A DNA stretch of 64,000 nt from positions 91,920,249 through 91,984,248 of the forward strand of contig OX352762.1 in assembly GCA_947095585.1 (NCBI GenBank), read 5' to 3'. This DNA comes from Nephrocerus scutellatus (lineage: Eukaryota; Arthropoda; Insecta; Diptera; Pipunculidae). Below the pieces are notes generated by a model. The model made no database searches. It saw only the letters and a program-made list of their open reading frames with translations, and had not been told where the DNA came from. Positions 53,631-64,000 of this stretch are shown here, piece by piece (position 1 is the stretch's first letter; every line of letters starts with the position of its first letter). Both the position numbers and the translations under genes were made by a program.

Positions 53631-54987
53631 TAAGGCGCTCAGAGCTTCCCACTTCGTCGGACTGTAATTTTTGTCTATAATTTTTTTTAAGCAAACCGTT
53701 GGAGCTTCTCTTGAAAATAAAGATGTCTTCGGACGGCTTCCAGAACATTCCCAAGAGCTTCGTCAAATATTGCTTGACGTTCTCTTGTGACATTTGGGTC
53801 AACAAATTCTCAACATTTGATTGGACTTGACACAGCTTGAAATCCATTTCATGACAGATCTTGATACCGTCGCGAGTTACTCTGACAGCCTCCTCAATTG
53901 TTTCATGGCTGTTGAAATAATCGTCGACATACATAAAGCGTTGAAGAGCAATTGAGGCTTCAGGATGCGACAGGCTAAATTTTTCGGCATGGTGATTCTT
54001 TACATATTGCGCTTGCGATGGCTAGCAAGTTGGACCGAACATCATGGATTGCATCACGTACGTTGTTGGCTCCTTCAATTGATCTCCATCTCGCCATATA
54101 AATCATTGACACTGTTGATCTTGCGTGATGATACGGATCTGTGGAAACATTTCTGCGACGTCTGCATTAACCATCACACGATTCTCTCGAGCTCGACTCA
54201 ACGCGGCGGGCAACGCAATCAAATTGTCCGGACCTTTTAACAGACAGCTTTTAAGAGACACATTTGCTACTTCGGCTGCTACGTCGGCGACGCATCTCCT
54301 TTTGGGCGGGATTTTGTTTTTATTGATGATGGTAAAAAGCGGACAAATCCATATTCGTGGCCACTTTTCTTCCAAATCTTCCGGAGTGGCTACCCTTGCG
54401 TATTCTTTCTCAATCAACTGACTGACGTGTTCATTCATCCACTTCAATGACTTAAAATCTCTTGCCAGCTTTTGTTCTTCGCTTACTAAACGCTTCATCG
54501 CCTTCTTTAAATTGTTTGGTAAGATTTCGTTGTCACTTTTCCACAGTAGGCCGATTTCGTATCGACCGTCCTTGAAGTTCAATGTCGATTTCATGATTTT
54601 ATCGTCGCGTTCGTCATCTCGGCTACGCAGGACTTTCTTGCCTACGCCAAGTCCCTCAATTGCGAAGAAACCTTTGACAAGTTCGTGAAATTCCTTGTCT
54701 TTTTCATCAACGCATCCAACGAGTGTTGTATGAACGTTCAGGAAACCTTGTCGAGCAACATTTGACGCGGATGCTTGAAGCGACAGTAAGCATTGGCGAC
54801 CGTATACGACCCAACCGAGTTTGGTCTTAGAGGCCAGAGGTTCATTTAGATTTCCCTCGCATACTCGGGTTCCTCCGAGGAAACTTGCGTGATCAAGGCC
54901 GATTAAAATTCCCGGTTTGGCATTTTTGAAATTGGGAAGTGGCAAAACTATGTAAATGACGATAGAGTTTCTCCAGATTAGTACCAT
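53551..54987 (-). pseudogene. BEL/Pao protease end and reverse transcriptase
   Basis: 54987-54103 holds GILIGLDHASFLGGT, KTKLGWVVYGRQCLLS, a linker with AMKRLVSEEQKLARD, and the start of the reverse transcriptase with RRCVADVAAEV and VNADVAEMFPQIRI (box A). After frame breaks at 54100-53935, MYVDDYFNSHETIEEAVRVT carries the YVDD catalytic box, followed by ICHEMDFKLCQVQSN. Box B is damaged. Both frames are pseudogenic. Confidence 0.88.
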
Positions 54988-55325
54988 TTTGACTAACAGC
55001 TTCCAACTTCAAATCAGGAATGCAATAAACGTTTTGCAGAGCGAATTTTTCTCGACACGAAAATCCGGAAAGTGTGACATTGCATCGTAAGGCTTGTTCA
55101 GAGCGATTGATTCCGTTCGCCCAGCGAATGTTTAAAGGTTTAATTTCTCGGCTATGCTCCGATCCATCATACTTATCGTGGAACCGTCATCCAAAAATGC
55201 ATAATCGTCGACAAAGGATCCATCAACACCATTCGTACGGCGACTACTTTCGCTGTCACCAAAAATTTGTTTTCGTTGTAAGTTTGATGACTAAGAATGC
55301 GAATTTGAATTTCTTGGACCAAAGG
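54988..55325 (-). pseudogene. BEL/Pao aspartic protease remnant
   Basis: Frames broken by stops. On minus, a T-A-K-V-V-A-V segment is followed across frameshifts by YAFLDDGST, the D-D-G-S-T active site of Pao-type proteases, then S-M-M-D and a C-terminal stretch near 55080-55010. Confidence 0.65.
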
Positions 55326-56235
55326 CTACGGCGTTACTGTTGAGCTGCGACTGGATTGGCTGCACCTCTTGACCTTCCTTAACAGGAGAGTGACGAGACA
55401 ATTTAAAGTCCTGATGGAGCAGTTGAAGCACACTTTCTGCTCCTTTACGAATGCCCAACGATCGTTGACGGACATGTCCTTAAATTTGTAACATCTTTCC
55501 ATAAGATGGGACGACTTTTCGCAAACGAAGCACTTCTTGGACTCAGCTTCGCATGTCGAATGTACATTGACGGACTTACTTTTTACTTTGATGTTTGATC
55601 TGGCTGGTTTGAGTTGAAAGCATCCGTTAGATGCGGAAGTCTTTGCCACTGTTGCATCACAAATTCAGCAAATGATTCAACATTTTGGTTCTCGACGACA
55701 CGTTTCATATCATCCCACTTTGCAAATAGAGATGGCATGTTTCCCAACTTCTCGGCAAGCATTGCGGTCAGGTAATTGTTATTCAGCTCCTTATTCATGT
55801 TGAGTGACTTTAACTGCGCGACGTAAGTTTTCAGGTCGATCGCATATATTTCAAACTTTGGATCCTTGAAGCCACTCAGCGTCGGAAACCTCAACAGATC
55901 GCTTGTGAGGCTCTTCAGGATAACTTCCTCTCGACCGTAACGTTGCCTTAAAGTGTCGATAATTCCCCACGGGCTCAAACCAAATGTCAGCTGATCCAAA
56001 ACCATAGCTCTTGCTTCGCCTACAAGAGCTTTCGTTAAACGACCAACATTGGAGACGTCATCGACCGAAGCCAACTACGTCGTCCGTTCAAATACTGCCT
56101 GGAACAAAGGCCATTCCTTGCAGTTGCCGGAGAACGTTGGCAGATCTTCGACAGGGCAGAACCAACCGCATCGTTTGAAGCTTCTAATTTAACCGCTCGC
56201 TCGAGTGTACGAAAGGCACCATCTTCGTTCAACGG
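55326..56235 (-). pseudogene. BEL/Pao gag
   Basis: 56232-56035 and 56074-55583 in two frames: NEDGAFRTLERAVKLEASND, a P-T-F-S-G-N-C-K-E-W-P-L-F segment, then ASVDDVSNVGRLTKALVGEA and QWQRLPHLTDAF, typical of the DUF1759-like gag of Pao elements. The C-terminal frame 55649-55326 has a CX2CX4HX4C zinc knuckle (CFVCEKSSHLMERC) and a damaged second Cys pair. Confidence 0.85.
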
Positions 56236-56289
56236 TTTTCAGGTGCGTGGACAAAGTGATGACAAGCTCGAACGACTGTCCAAACTGTA

Positions 56290-56520
56290 TTCATAACCAG
56301 ATTTTTTTTTTAAATTTTATATACATACATGTGTATCTCTGATGGACCACACTTTTTAAAAAAAGTTTGGTGGCCGGGGTCGTGGGGCCCATAAAAATTT
56401 TTCAAAAAAATTAAGCCAATTTTTTTTAAAAATTTTGTATACAAGTGTATCTCCGATGGACAACATTTTTTGTAAAATTTTAATTTTTATGGGTTGTTTT
56501 TTTTTCTTTTCGAATTCAAA
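56290..56520. repeat. GTCY-associated repeat between gag and 5' LTR piece
   Basis: Units with ACATACATGTGTATCTCTGA and ACAAGTGTATCTCCGATGGA separated by a G-rich block (GGTGGCCGGGGTCGTGGGG). The block AATTTTAATTTTTATGGGTT followed by T9 is shared with 52657-52690. Same family and orientation as 51780-52170. Confidence 0.75.
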
Positions 56521-56620
56521 AAGGAAGTTTGCGAAGCTTAGCAACGTAATTTTCTTGTTTTAAAATAATAATAATAATAATAAAGAGTACTTGACTTATA
56601 TTTATTTTGGCTGGTCGAAA
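56521..56620 (-). repeat. Probable 5' LTR piece of the BEL/Pao element
   Basis: Direct repeat partner of 50425-50523, with an (AAT)n run of different length. It lies on the upstream (gag) side of the minus-strand element, as expected for the 5' LTR. Confidence 0.6.
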
Positions 56621-56799
56621 AGTAGGCCTGAAACGAGATCAAGAGGAAACCCTCCAAGCATGACTCTCATTCACAGTACATATAAACCTATTTAATTTCG
56701 AAGTGTACTTAAATTAACTAAATGCTAATGGCCAGCAAAGCAGATAGAAAATATATCTGCTATATATATATACTAATTAGATGAACTAAAGGTGGTGCT

Positions 56800-59080
56800 T
56801 AGTCATCGAGTTATGTTTGCAGGTCAAGAAAAGGGTCTGCGCCAACAGGGTTGGACCACAGATCTGCAACGTCCAAATCCGTTGGATGTAGGGGACAAAG
56901 GAATAGGTGGTTGGTAGTATGGGTGCCTTGGTTACAGTCGGGCAGAGATCATTGGTGCGAGCTTTATAGCTTTGAAGTACATGGCACCAACCCCACCGAA
57001 GTTGTGCCAGGATTTTCCGGGTTTCCCTGGGCAGCGACTTTTCGCTGTTATTTATAGGAGGGATGTGTACCAAGGACCCTGTTAACCTTGCTTGAGGAGA
57101 CTGCTGCAGAGACTGTATCATAGTGTATACTATTTGAGGCTGAACGGACAGTGGCAGGATTCCAGGTGGGCGGTATGACTGGGTTAATACAGCCGCTGTA
57201 CGTCCTGATGTATTGACGAAGGCAGCGTGGAGATGCCTTCACTGACAGTGATGTCGTGAACTGGGTGTCCGCAGTTGTGGCAGGCTAACAAGAACAGCTT
57301 TGAGAGCAGTTTATTGTGTTGCCTGACGGGGAGTATGGACGTTTCTTCATGAAGATGATCAGGGTTGGTTATGGAGTGGCACCCAATGCGAAAGGCTGTA
57401 TTTTGTCTGGACTGGATATTATTCCATTGAGTGTCACTTAAAAATGACGTCCAGATGGGGGTGGCGTAGGTAATAATTGAGCAGCCAATAGCTTTATACG
57501 TCGTCACAAGGACCTCTTTGTCCTTACCCCATGCGGTTCCAGCTAGGGCTCTTACAACCCTATTACGACTGCTCACTTTACTGCAAATATTGCGTGCCTA
57601 CAGAAGGTAAGGAGGTTGTCGAATAAGACTCCTAAAATTTTGGGGTTATTAACTGTAGGGATAATTTCGTTGTTAATACGAATGTCAAGTGAAAGCCTGA
57701 CTTCTTTAGTCCAAGAGGTGAACAGCGTAGCAGATGATTTTTGGGAAGCGAGGCTGAGTTTCCTTTTTTTGAAAAATTCAGATAGCTCTGTCAGGTAGGA
57801 ATTTATCCTATGTGTGATCTCGTTTACATCTGCACCGGAGGCAGCAACAGAGCAATCATCAGCGTAAGTGATCAGTTTAATGCCAGTAGGGGGAGTAGGA
57901 AGCATCGAGACACAAGATTAAATAAGATGGGGAATAGGACCCCTCCTTGTGGGACTCCAATCTTAAGTTTCCGATGCTTTGAGCAGGAGTTTCTGAATTC
58001 TGACATGTGCGCTCCAGCCATTTATGTACGCTGACAGGAACCTTTTCATGGAGTCGGGGATAGTGGAATTCAGTATGTCCTGTAGGAGAGTAGAGTGGTC
58101 AACTGTGTCGAAAGTCTTGGAGCCGTGCAGTTCTCAAGATATTTCAGCCACTTGGATCGCCGGTGATCGGCAACCAGTTTTTGTATGTCCTTGGTTAGCT
58201 GAGTAACTCGAGGGTCAGCAGGATCCATAACTCTTAGTTGGTCGCTCGGCAAGCCGGAGGGCTTCCGGCGGAAATGATGGAATGACCTTTTTGATTCTTC
58301 TTCCAACGGGAATGAATCTTTTGGCGGCACGAACTACAATGTCACGGAAGGCCTTCTCACCAGATATAGCGTTCAGTGGATAAGGCAACTGGTGTAATTT
58401 TGTATCGACGATAGCGAAACCATGCCAATTGGCTTTGTTGTGGTTTATGTAGGTTCGCTGTTCGGATATGAATAAGTTGTCTGGTCTATCCACTGTGATC
58501 AAAATGGGAATGTGATCAGAGCTAAGCGCTGGTGCTGCTTGCCATGATAGGGAACTTAATAGCGAGGTGCTGGCTATTGTGATATCAGGCGATCGTAGAG
58601 AGATCGTAGCGGTGATCTTGTTGGGAAAATCTTAATTGAAGGTGACAATGTCAGTTTCTTCTAATATGTCCACAATTCAGTTTCAACGGTTGTCCTCAGG
58701 GAGAGCGGACAACCAAAGGGGGTGATGGGCATTGAAGTCCCCAATCACAATCACAACTATGTTTTCACCCTGGAGAAGGTGCAGTAGGGATGGTTGATAA
58801 CCATTTACTGTGCTGTTTACGGGGGGTATGTAAACCTTGGTGAGTAATAACTCGAAGTCTTCAGTGTAAACTGAAATACTCTATGCCTCAAGATAAGCAT
58901 CAGGGGTGGGTTGCTGGCAGATGTATTTGTATGATACATTCTGTTGAAGAATAAAAGCGAGTCCCCCGTCTCTGTCGGATCTGTCGTGTGTCGAATGATT
59001 TGATAACCGTCAAAAGACGTCAATGAGTATGAGTTGGGAATTTTGCACGTCAGGAATTAAGATATTATTGCGAAACATAC
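56800..59080 (-). mobile_element. Jockey-superfamily LINE with deletion in the reverse transcriptase
   Basis: Order on minus: endonuclease remnants, SDRDGGLAFILQQNVSY (about 58985-58935), FELLLTKVYIPP, VIGDFNAHHPLW-like (about 58750), and DRPDNLFISEQRTYINHNKA (58493-58434). Then DPADPRVTQLTKDIQKLVAD and SKWLKYLENC (58220-58125). A junction there leads straight into an F-D-T-V-D-H-like box A, so the first reverse transcriptase motifs are deleted. GVPQGGVLFP (box B, about 57950) and LITYADDCSVAASG (57872-57831) follow, then the C-terminal region ARALAGTAWG-like to HNKLLSKLFLLACHNCGHP (57327-57270) and on to 56800. The family is distinct from the Jockey-like copies elsewhere in the window. Confidence 0.85.
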
Positions 59081-60222
59081 AGTGGGTTTTTTTTTTACAA
59101 ACTTCCACTTGTTGACCGAAATATTGTGAGGTGGATTTGTTTTTTTTTTAATTTGACGACGTTTATATCGGTAAGGTTATAAGAATTTAAAAAATTTACA
59201 TTGTTTGACTTAAAAGTGTAATTTTCTATCAAAAGAGACAAACACTGACCTTGTGGCTAGAAGCGATCAAGAGATACAGGGTGTGAAGTGATGTAAGGTC
59301 AAAAGCACATCTCTCCGTTTTAAAACGATACGTACACCGCAGGGGTTAAAATTAGACCCTCACATACGATTTTTTCACGAAATTAACCAAGGAATCACCC
59401 CTTTAAGTTAAGTTAAGATTTAAAAAAATTAATAAAACGAACTATATAATTAACTTTTTTATAAAATTACAACGTTTATTTCTATCTATTCGGGAAAATA
59501 ACTTTTGTTTTTTGTTATTTATATAGCGCGGAGGAGAGCAGTTATTTTCAGCAAATAAAAAGCAAAAGGGAGAATGAATTTAGAATGAATCTAAATCAAC
59601 AGAACATAAATTTATATAAGTATATTAATGTTAAATGAATAATAATTAAACAATAAGTTGATCGTAAAAACTATGTGTGCCCAAAATTCGTAATAATAAA
59701 CGTATGTACGTCACATTCAAGTAAAGAAATATTTTTCCACTAAACATTTGAATATTTTTGCTAATTAGAATATATGAAAAAAAAAAATGTCATATAATAT
59801 ATTATTATATAATTTTCAAGGACTAAGATTAGGTTTGCAAACGGCAGTAGGTTTTCGTTTAATATTAATCAATATAATTGAGTAAGAGTATACATTTATG
59901 TCATAAAAATTATAACAACAATAAAAATAATTTCACGAGTAATAAACGAGTACATTCATATAAGTACTTTGTATGTTCGTGCTGATGTTTAACGTTTCTT
60001 AACATTTTCCTCCACATTGCATTTCATAAGTTCAACAACTATTTTAATACATGCTTGTTATAGGAAATAATTTAAAAATAACAATAAAGAAAGCGAAAAA
60101 TAAATTTCAGCGCATTTTGTATATTTCTTTTTTTCTAATTTCACAATTTCACAATTTTAATGGCGATGTAGGCGTATAGAATATTGTTTCACTTCTCTCT
60201 CGAAACGGTAAGAGATCAGCTC
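59081..60222. other. AT-rich; possible 3' UTR of the gene ending at 60223
   Basis: Very AT-rich with no open frames. On minus this is downstream of the stop codon at 60223 and may be a long 3' UTR; several TTTATT words (AATAAA on minus) occur, for example near 59515 and 60145. ACGT-rich words near 59330 (CGATACGTACACC) are isolated. Confidence 0.4.
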
Positions 60223-60332
60223 TCAATCCCATTCACCGATGTACATTGTTCTTGGTGAGGGAATGTATCCTCTGGTTGGCAGTGGCACACGTCCGTAGAT
60301 TTGATTGTAAGGCGACTCGAGAGTTTCTGAAT
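60223..60332 (-). CDS. Terminal coding exon of an unidentified host gene
   Basis: Preceded on minus by a strong acceptor (CGTTTCCGATTCCAG) and ending at TGA. After two bases completing a split codon it reads SETLESPYNQIYGRVPLPTR and GYIPSPRTMYIGEWD, then stop: 35 codons with balanced, conserved-looking composition and ordinary fly codon use. Neighbouring sequence is AT-rich and non-coding. It is too short for ORF listing. I do not recognise the protein. Upstream exons should lie to the right, beyond or among the repeats at 60.6-64 kb. Confidence 0.6.
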
Positions 60333-60639
60333 CTGGAATCGGAAACGATACAAGATAAGAGATTTTTTTCATAATTTTTCAAATAGAATGATTATGAACT
60401 TTTTTAACGATTTTTTTTTTACTTTTTTATACAATTTAATTTAAAGCATTTTAACATTTTAAAGCGGATAATAATTTTTTAAATACCTATTGCCTAAAAT
60501 TAGCCAACAAGTCAAAAAGTAAGTCTACTTTTAGTAAATAAAACAGGTAACTGTAAAAAAACATCGTTTTTCGGGTACAAACTTTTATATATACATCGAA
60601 ACACGCCACACAGTCGTTTATTATTTGATAAGAATCGTA
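60333..60639. other. Presumed intron, nothing recognised
   Basis: AT-rich sequence upstream of the terminal exon. Confidence 0.4.
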
Positions 60640-61400
60640 AAAAAATCGGGTTTTCAGGTCGGCGCTATTTCAAAGAATTTTCATTTTACCACGCTTCACA
60701 CGCGCCCTCAGACCTCTAGGTCGTGCGAAAAGTGGTTAAAAAATACTTTAAAAAACGAGAAAATGGCGCGATTTCAAACCATCACACGTGCCACATGTGA
60801 AACGTGACACGCATCATACCTGGAATATAAAAAATTCTATCTTGGAGAGGATACTCACAAAATTTCAACTCTCTAGGTCATGTGGAAGGTGGTTAAAAAG
60901 GACCTCAAAGAAGAAATTTAACCTATCACACGTGCCACACGCAACACGCGACACGTGTCATACTTGAAATATAAAAAATGCTACTTTGGATATATAATAT
61001 TCGGCGCGACAGACCATTGTGGTCCAATGCCTAGCTTTTGCGACCATTTGTGTTGCGCATTTATATTTTTGGACACAAATGAAAGGGACCTACAATTTAA
61101 GGTCAGCTCCAAACGGCGAATTGAGAAGCTTTCCGTGAAAAGTTATTACTCTCGGAACGTTTGTCATCCATTCGCGAGAGGTTGAACACCGTGAAAAATA
61201 TTTGGTGTTACTCCTATTCGAACCACGAACCTCCTGCTCAGTAGCCACGCGCATTTCCATTGAGCCACGGCGCCTTATACACATACGTCATACCCAACAC
61301 TCGAAATATAAAAAATGCTGTTTTGGACTTAGACACTCACAAAATTTCAGCTCTTTAGGTCGTGGTAAAGGTGGTTAAAAAGGAGTCAAGTCAAGTTAAA
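60640..61400. repeat. Diverged tandem array (about 156-bp units) split by a SINE
   Basis: Recurring words: CACACGTGCCACA, CATACTTGAAATATAAAAAA (with variants), ACTCACAAAATTTCA, CTCTCTAGGTCATG and GGTGGTTAAAAAGGA. Landmarks GTGGTTAAAAA fall at about 60731, 60888 and, beyond the SINE, 61370. The SINE of family B (60996-61274) interrupts the array at a unit boundary. Confidence 0.6.
60996..61274 (-). mobile_element. tRNA-derived SINE, family B, copy 5
   Basis: Minus orientation: head GGCGCCGTGGCTCAATGGAA (A box with one change), GTTCGTGGTTCGAATAGGAG (B box altered), CACGGAAAGCTTCTCAATTC, tail GGTCTGTCGCGCCGAATATT near 61015-60996. The body is nearly full length. It is inserted in a tandem array. 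Confidence 0.85.
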
Positions 61401-61620
61401 TAAAAGTTTTTAACAAAAACACGCCAACTCAAAAAATTAGTTGCAATTATTAGAGATGTTAATTGGTGCGGAGGTAAGTTTTTGATGGTTCTTCGTTGCT
61501 CAACACTCATCGCTTAAAACTGTCCGCCCATTCGGCTGATCTCTATTTGTTTATGCTTACTTTTATGCAATTAGTATGCATGTAACTAATGAGCGCCCCA
61601 TTTTGTTCTTTTAACTAAAA
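61401..61620. other. No feature recognised
   Basis: Non-coding spacer between the tandem array and the mariner relic. Confidence 0.35.
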
Positions 61621-61629
61621 CGGTTTGTG

Positions 61630-62490
61630 TTTAAAATATCAAAAAGTATCTCTGGTCTAACTGCTATTGATGCCATTAATTATGGCACACAACATTATTC
61701 AAATGTCCCCACAAAAACTCTTATAGAGGTGAATGCGATAAGCACATTTTTTTGTGGCTTTTCGCACAAATCGGGTGATATGCCGGCAATTTTGCGTTCG
61801 ATGTTAGTCCCAAAGTCTTTTAAAGTATAAACCGTGAACTTGACATTGCCTCATAGAAAAAAATCCAGAGGCATCAAATCACACGCACGATGCGGCCACT
61901 GAACTTCGACTTAAAGACGGTTGTTTGGCCAGCTGTGTCGCACGCACATGTTGAAACCACATATGCTCCAAGTCAACCTCTTTCCTTTCCATTTATATCA
62001 AGTGAACATAGTTCGGTAGTTATCTTCTTTTTTGTGACTGCGTTGCCAGTATGATTGAAGAAGTATGCCCGATGACCGCTCCAGCAAAAAACTCAAACCA
62101 AACAGTAAATTTTTGTGAGTGTAAGGACATTGCATAAATGACTTCATGTCATTGAATTGACCAAATGCGACAAATTTGTTTATTAACAAAGTCGTTAAGC
62201 CTTTGCTGAGAATGATTTTAGGGAAACGATTTCACACATATTTAGGGCTCATTAATATACACTCGCGGCTGCAGTCACAATATTCTCTTCACTCCATGCG
62301 TGTGTTTTTTCTTGTTAGTGCGGGAACTCTATGAAGTACATTTGTAGACACAAAATTGTTCACCAAATAATCGAAAGTTGAGCGCACCTAAAGTTGTGCA
62401 ACCAAGCGCAAGCTTTCATATAAAAGTTAGTTATTGTGCAAACGATGTTGAGTAGTTTTCTATTATTAAATGGCAAGACCGACCAGTTAA
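61630..62490 (-). pseudogene. Mariner-type transposase relic
   Basis: Minus-strand pieces in several frames: FTVWFEFFAGAVIGHTSS (about 62110-62057), a region with D-L-E-H-M-W-F-Q (second catalytic box, Asp lost; about 61980-61945), DLMPLDFFL-like (near 61877), and DFGTNIERKIAGISPDLCEK (about 61815-61756). The order and motifs match DD41D-like proteins such as the intact one at 46443, but divergence is high and the frame is destroyed. Confidence 0.6.
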
Positions 62491-63540
62491 AACGTCAAGC
62501 CAAGCGCAGCTAACTTCATATTTAGCCGAGAAACGCATGCAGCGTCTCATTTTCATTATTGAAGTTTGGTCAAAATTGATCCAGAAGTTCCAGAGTTATG
62601 CTAAAGCAAATATTCTATGTAGGTTTGTATATTTATATATATATCATCCTTTAAAATTCAACACAACTATATACATTTCAATAATCATAGCCAAAGTACA
62701 TCCATTCTGATATGAACAAATATCAGTAAATGTAGTTTTTCGTAAATGACTCCACCGCCACTCAACAAACTTATTTATATTTAAAAAATTTATTTTGTGA
62801 ATTTGAACCAAATCGTACCATAAATACGAAAAATTTTAATATCATGACTACAGCGCCACCTATTGGGATTAAACTTAAGAGAAACCTTCCTGCAGACTAA
62901 GCTAACATGTTGTCCAAGTTTGGTGTCAATCGGTCGAGAGGTTTTTGAGTTTTAGACGGTCGTACCCGAAACGAACATTTTTATGTATTAATTTACTATC
63001 TGTTAACCCCGGTGTTACCCCCCACCAATAACATAGCAAGACCTGTCAAAAGTAAAAATAACAGGCGTTGCCCGGCTGCCCCACCTTCCTTCTGACCAAA
63101 CAAAATTGACCCCACCCAAATAACCACACCTCCTTACCCTTCCTCAAATTGGCCCACACCACTAAGTGCCCCCCACAACTCCACTGACCCAAAACTATAG
63201 TCTATAACCTCCGGAGCAAAAAAGTCCCTGTACAAGTGAAAACCTGAACAAAATCGGTCCAGTAGTTTCGAAGATTACCTCCCACATGCAATCAAACTTA
63301 AACTCTTTAATATAGATATGTATAGATTTAAGCCTTAAGCTTTTATGGTTATTTTGTTATTCAAAATATTTCATAAGCGAATAACAGATCAGATTTTTCA
63401 TGTTATTAGAAATAGCTAGGAAGTACAGGCAGAAGCAACATAAAATCTGTAAGCGTGGAAGTTGCCGTCAATTTCTCAGTAAGCAGACAAGCCATATTTT
63501 TTAGGTAATTAGCGTAGTTACGCTTCAAGGTATTTACATC
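62491..63540. repeat. Non-coding, repeat-like sequence with C-rich block
   Basis: No gene. GTCCAAGTTTGGTGTCAATC followed by GGTCGAGAGGTTTTTGAG (near 62912), and AAATCGGTCCAGTAGTTTCG (near 63252), look like tails of interspersed repeats in insects. The interval 63005-63200 is strongly C-rich on + (for example GTTACCCCCCACC, CCGGCTGCCCCACC, GTGCCCCCCACAAC). Confidence 0.4.
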
Positions 63541-63790
63541 CCTTGTAATGCCTGGGCACAGCGTGGGCTTGGAAATATTAGGATTGAAGTAGGAAAGAAA
63601 GTGTTGCAGTAGATGAAGTAGAAAGTTCACACCCGAGCACTCACAATCTGGAATATTATGATCATAAACCCACATTGTTGGCCCTACATCTTGAATACTT
63701 CATACATTAACTCAATCGTATAAGTGAATACATCTGAAAACGAAAACCCACTGTACTCCGATTGGGAGCCTACTGTGTAACCACAATTTT
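63541..63790 (-). mobile_element. tRNA-derived SINE, family A, copy 2
   Basis: Matches 5243-5593: GGGCACAGCGTGGGCTTGGA, GGAAAGAAAGTG, GAGCACTCACAA, ATAAACCCACATTG and CTTGAATACTTCATAC. The tRNA-like head is shortened to a TCCGATTGGGAGCCTACTGT remnant near 63757-63776. Same orientation as copy 1. The minus frame 63406-63675 is a translation of this repeat. Confidence 0.55.
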
Positions 63791-64000
63791 TTTGAAGTGA
63801 AACTCAGGCGTTACTAGAAGCAACCGAATGCATGGTGACGTCAGTGTAACGGAAACAACGAATGTAGCGGTGAAGCTAGCCATCCATCTATAGCAAAAGT
63901 AATTTTTGTATTTCTTAACGATCAGGTTATTGTATTCGGTTGTTGTATATGATATAACAAAGCCCGAATCGATCTAGCGTAGATTGAATGGAACGTAGCA
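63791..64000. other. No feature recognised
   Basis: Non-coding end of window. Confidence 0.35.

Larger units (their letters stand above)
50425..56640 (-). mobile_element. Degraded BEL/Pao LTR retrotransposon
   Basis: Order on minus: gag (56232-55583), zinc knuckle (55649-55326), aspartic protease, reverse transcriptase with YVDD, A17/RNase H region, integrase (51644-50690). This is the BEL/Pao gene order. About 100-bp direct repeats at 50425-50523 and 56521-56620 (GGAAGTTTGCGAAGCTTAGC, then TACTTGACTTATATTTATTT and GGCTGGTCGAA) are probable LTR pieces; exact LTR limits are not resolved. Foreign GTCY-type repeat sits between LTR and gag and between RNase H and integrase. Many stops, frameshifts, deletions and a tandem duplication make it inactive. 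Confidence 0.85.

Overview
The window looks like AT-rich, transposon-laden genomic DNA of a higher dipteran, most probably a tephritid fruit fly. This is inferred from Drosophila-like splice sites, from host genes resembling Drosophila GstE13, connecdenn (DENND1) and PI31, and from a mariner transposase whose second-to-third Asp spacing is 41 residues, as in the rosa group described from tephritids. No bacterial, viral or CRISPR features are present.

Host genes. A six-exon epsilon-class glutathione S-transferase lies on + at 11261-12273. A Rab35-GEF of the DENND1/connecdenn family runs on - from 40841 down to its stop at 17752. Nine of its coding exons are resolved, all with compatible splice phases; the exon carrying the start codon is not found. 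The four-exon proteasome regulator PI31 lies on + at 47872-48857. Short exon-like pieces of unidentified genes lie at 4436-4676 and 4969-5049 (+) and at 60223-60332 (-).

Mobile DNA fills most of the rest. 0-10 kb: fragments of several non-LTR retrotransposons (one with a 14-bp target-site duplication), a broken mariner relic, a TTAA-flanked MITE candidate, two tRNA-derived SINE families and a decayed copia element. 13.9-16.8 kb: RTE-like LINE pieces. The connecdenn introns (18-41 kb) hold a Tc1-like relic, an RTE-like LINE of 2.4 kb, four fragments of one Jockey-like family, and RNase H-bearing LINEs in both orientations. 41.6-43.8 kb: a foldback-like composite with an 84-bp minisatellite and a 250-bp tandem duplication. 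44.5-46.2 kb: three MITEs of one family; a fourth copy lies about 260 bp upstream of the GST start codon. 46337-47640: a complete, apparently intact DD41D mariner immediately upstream of PI31. 50.4-56.6 kb: a degraded BEL/Pao LTR retrotransposon on -, invaded by a GTCY-rich repeat that also occurs at 9-10 kb. 56.8-59.1 kb: another LINE on -. 60-64 kb: a host exon, a tandem array split by a SINE, a mariner relic and a SINE copy.

The most informative points are the intact mariner, the apparent sharing of a 3' tail between a tRNA-derived SINE and the local Jockey-like LINE, the SINE nested inside a LINE with a clean target-site duplication, the foldback composite, and the exons too short for routine ORF calling. 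All identifications come from reading the sequence; no database search was run.
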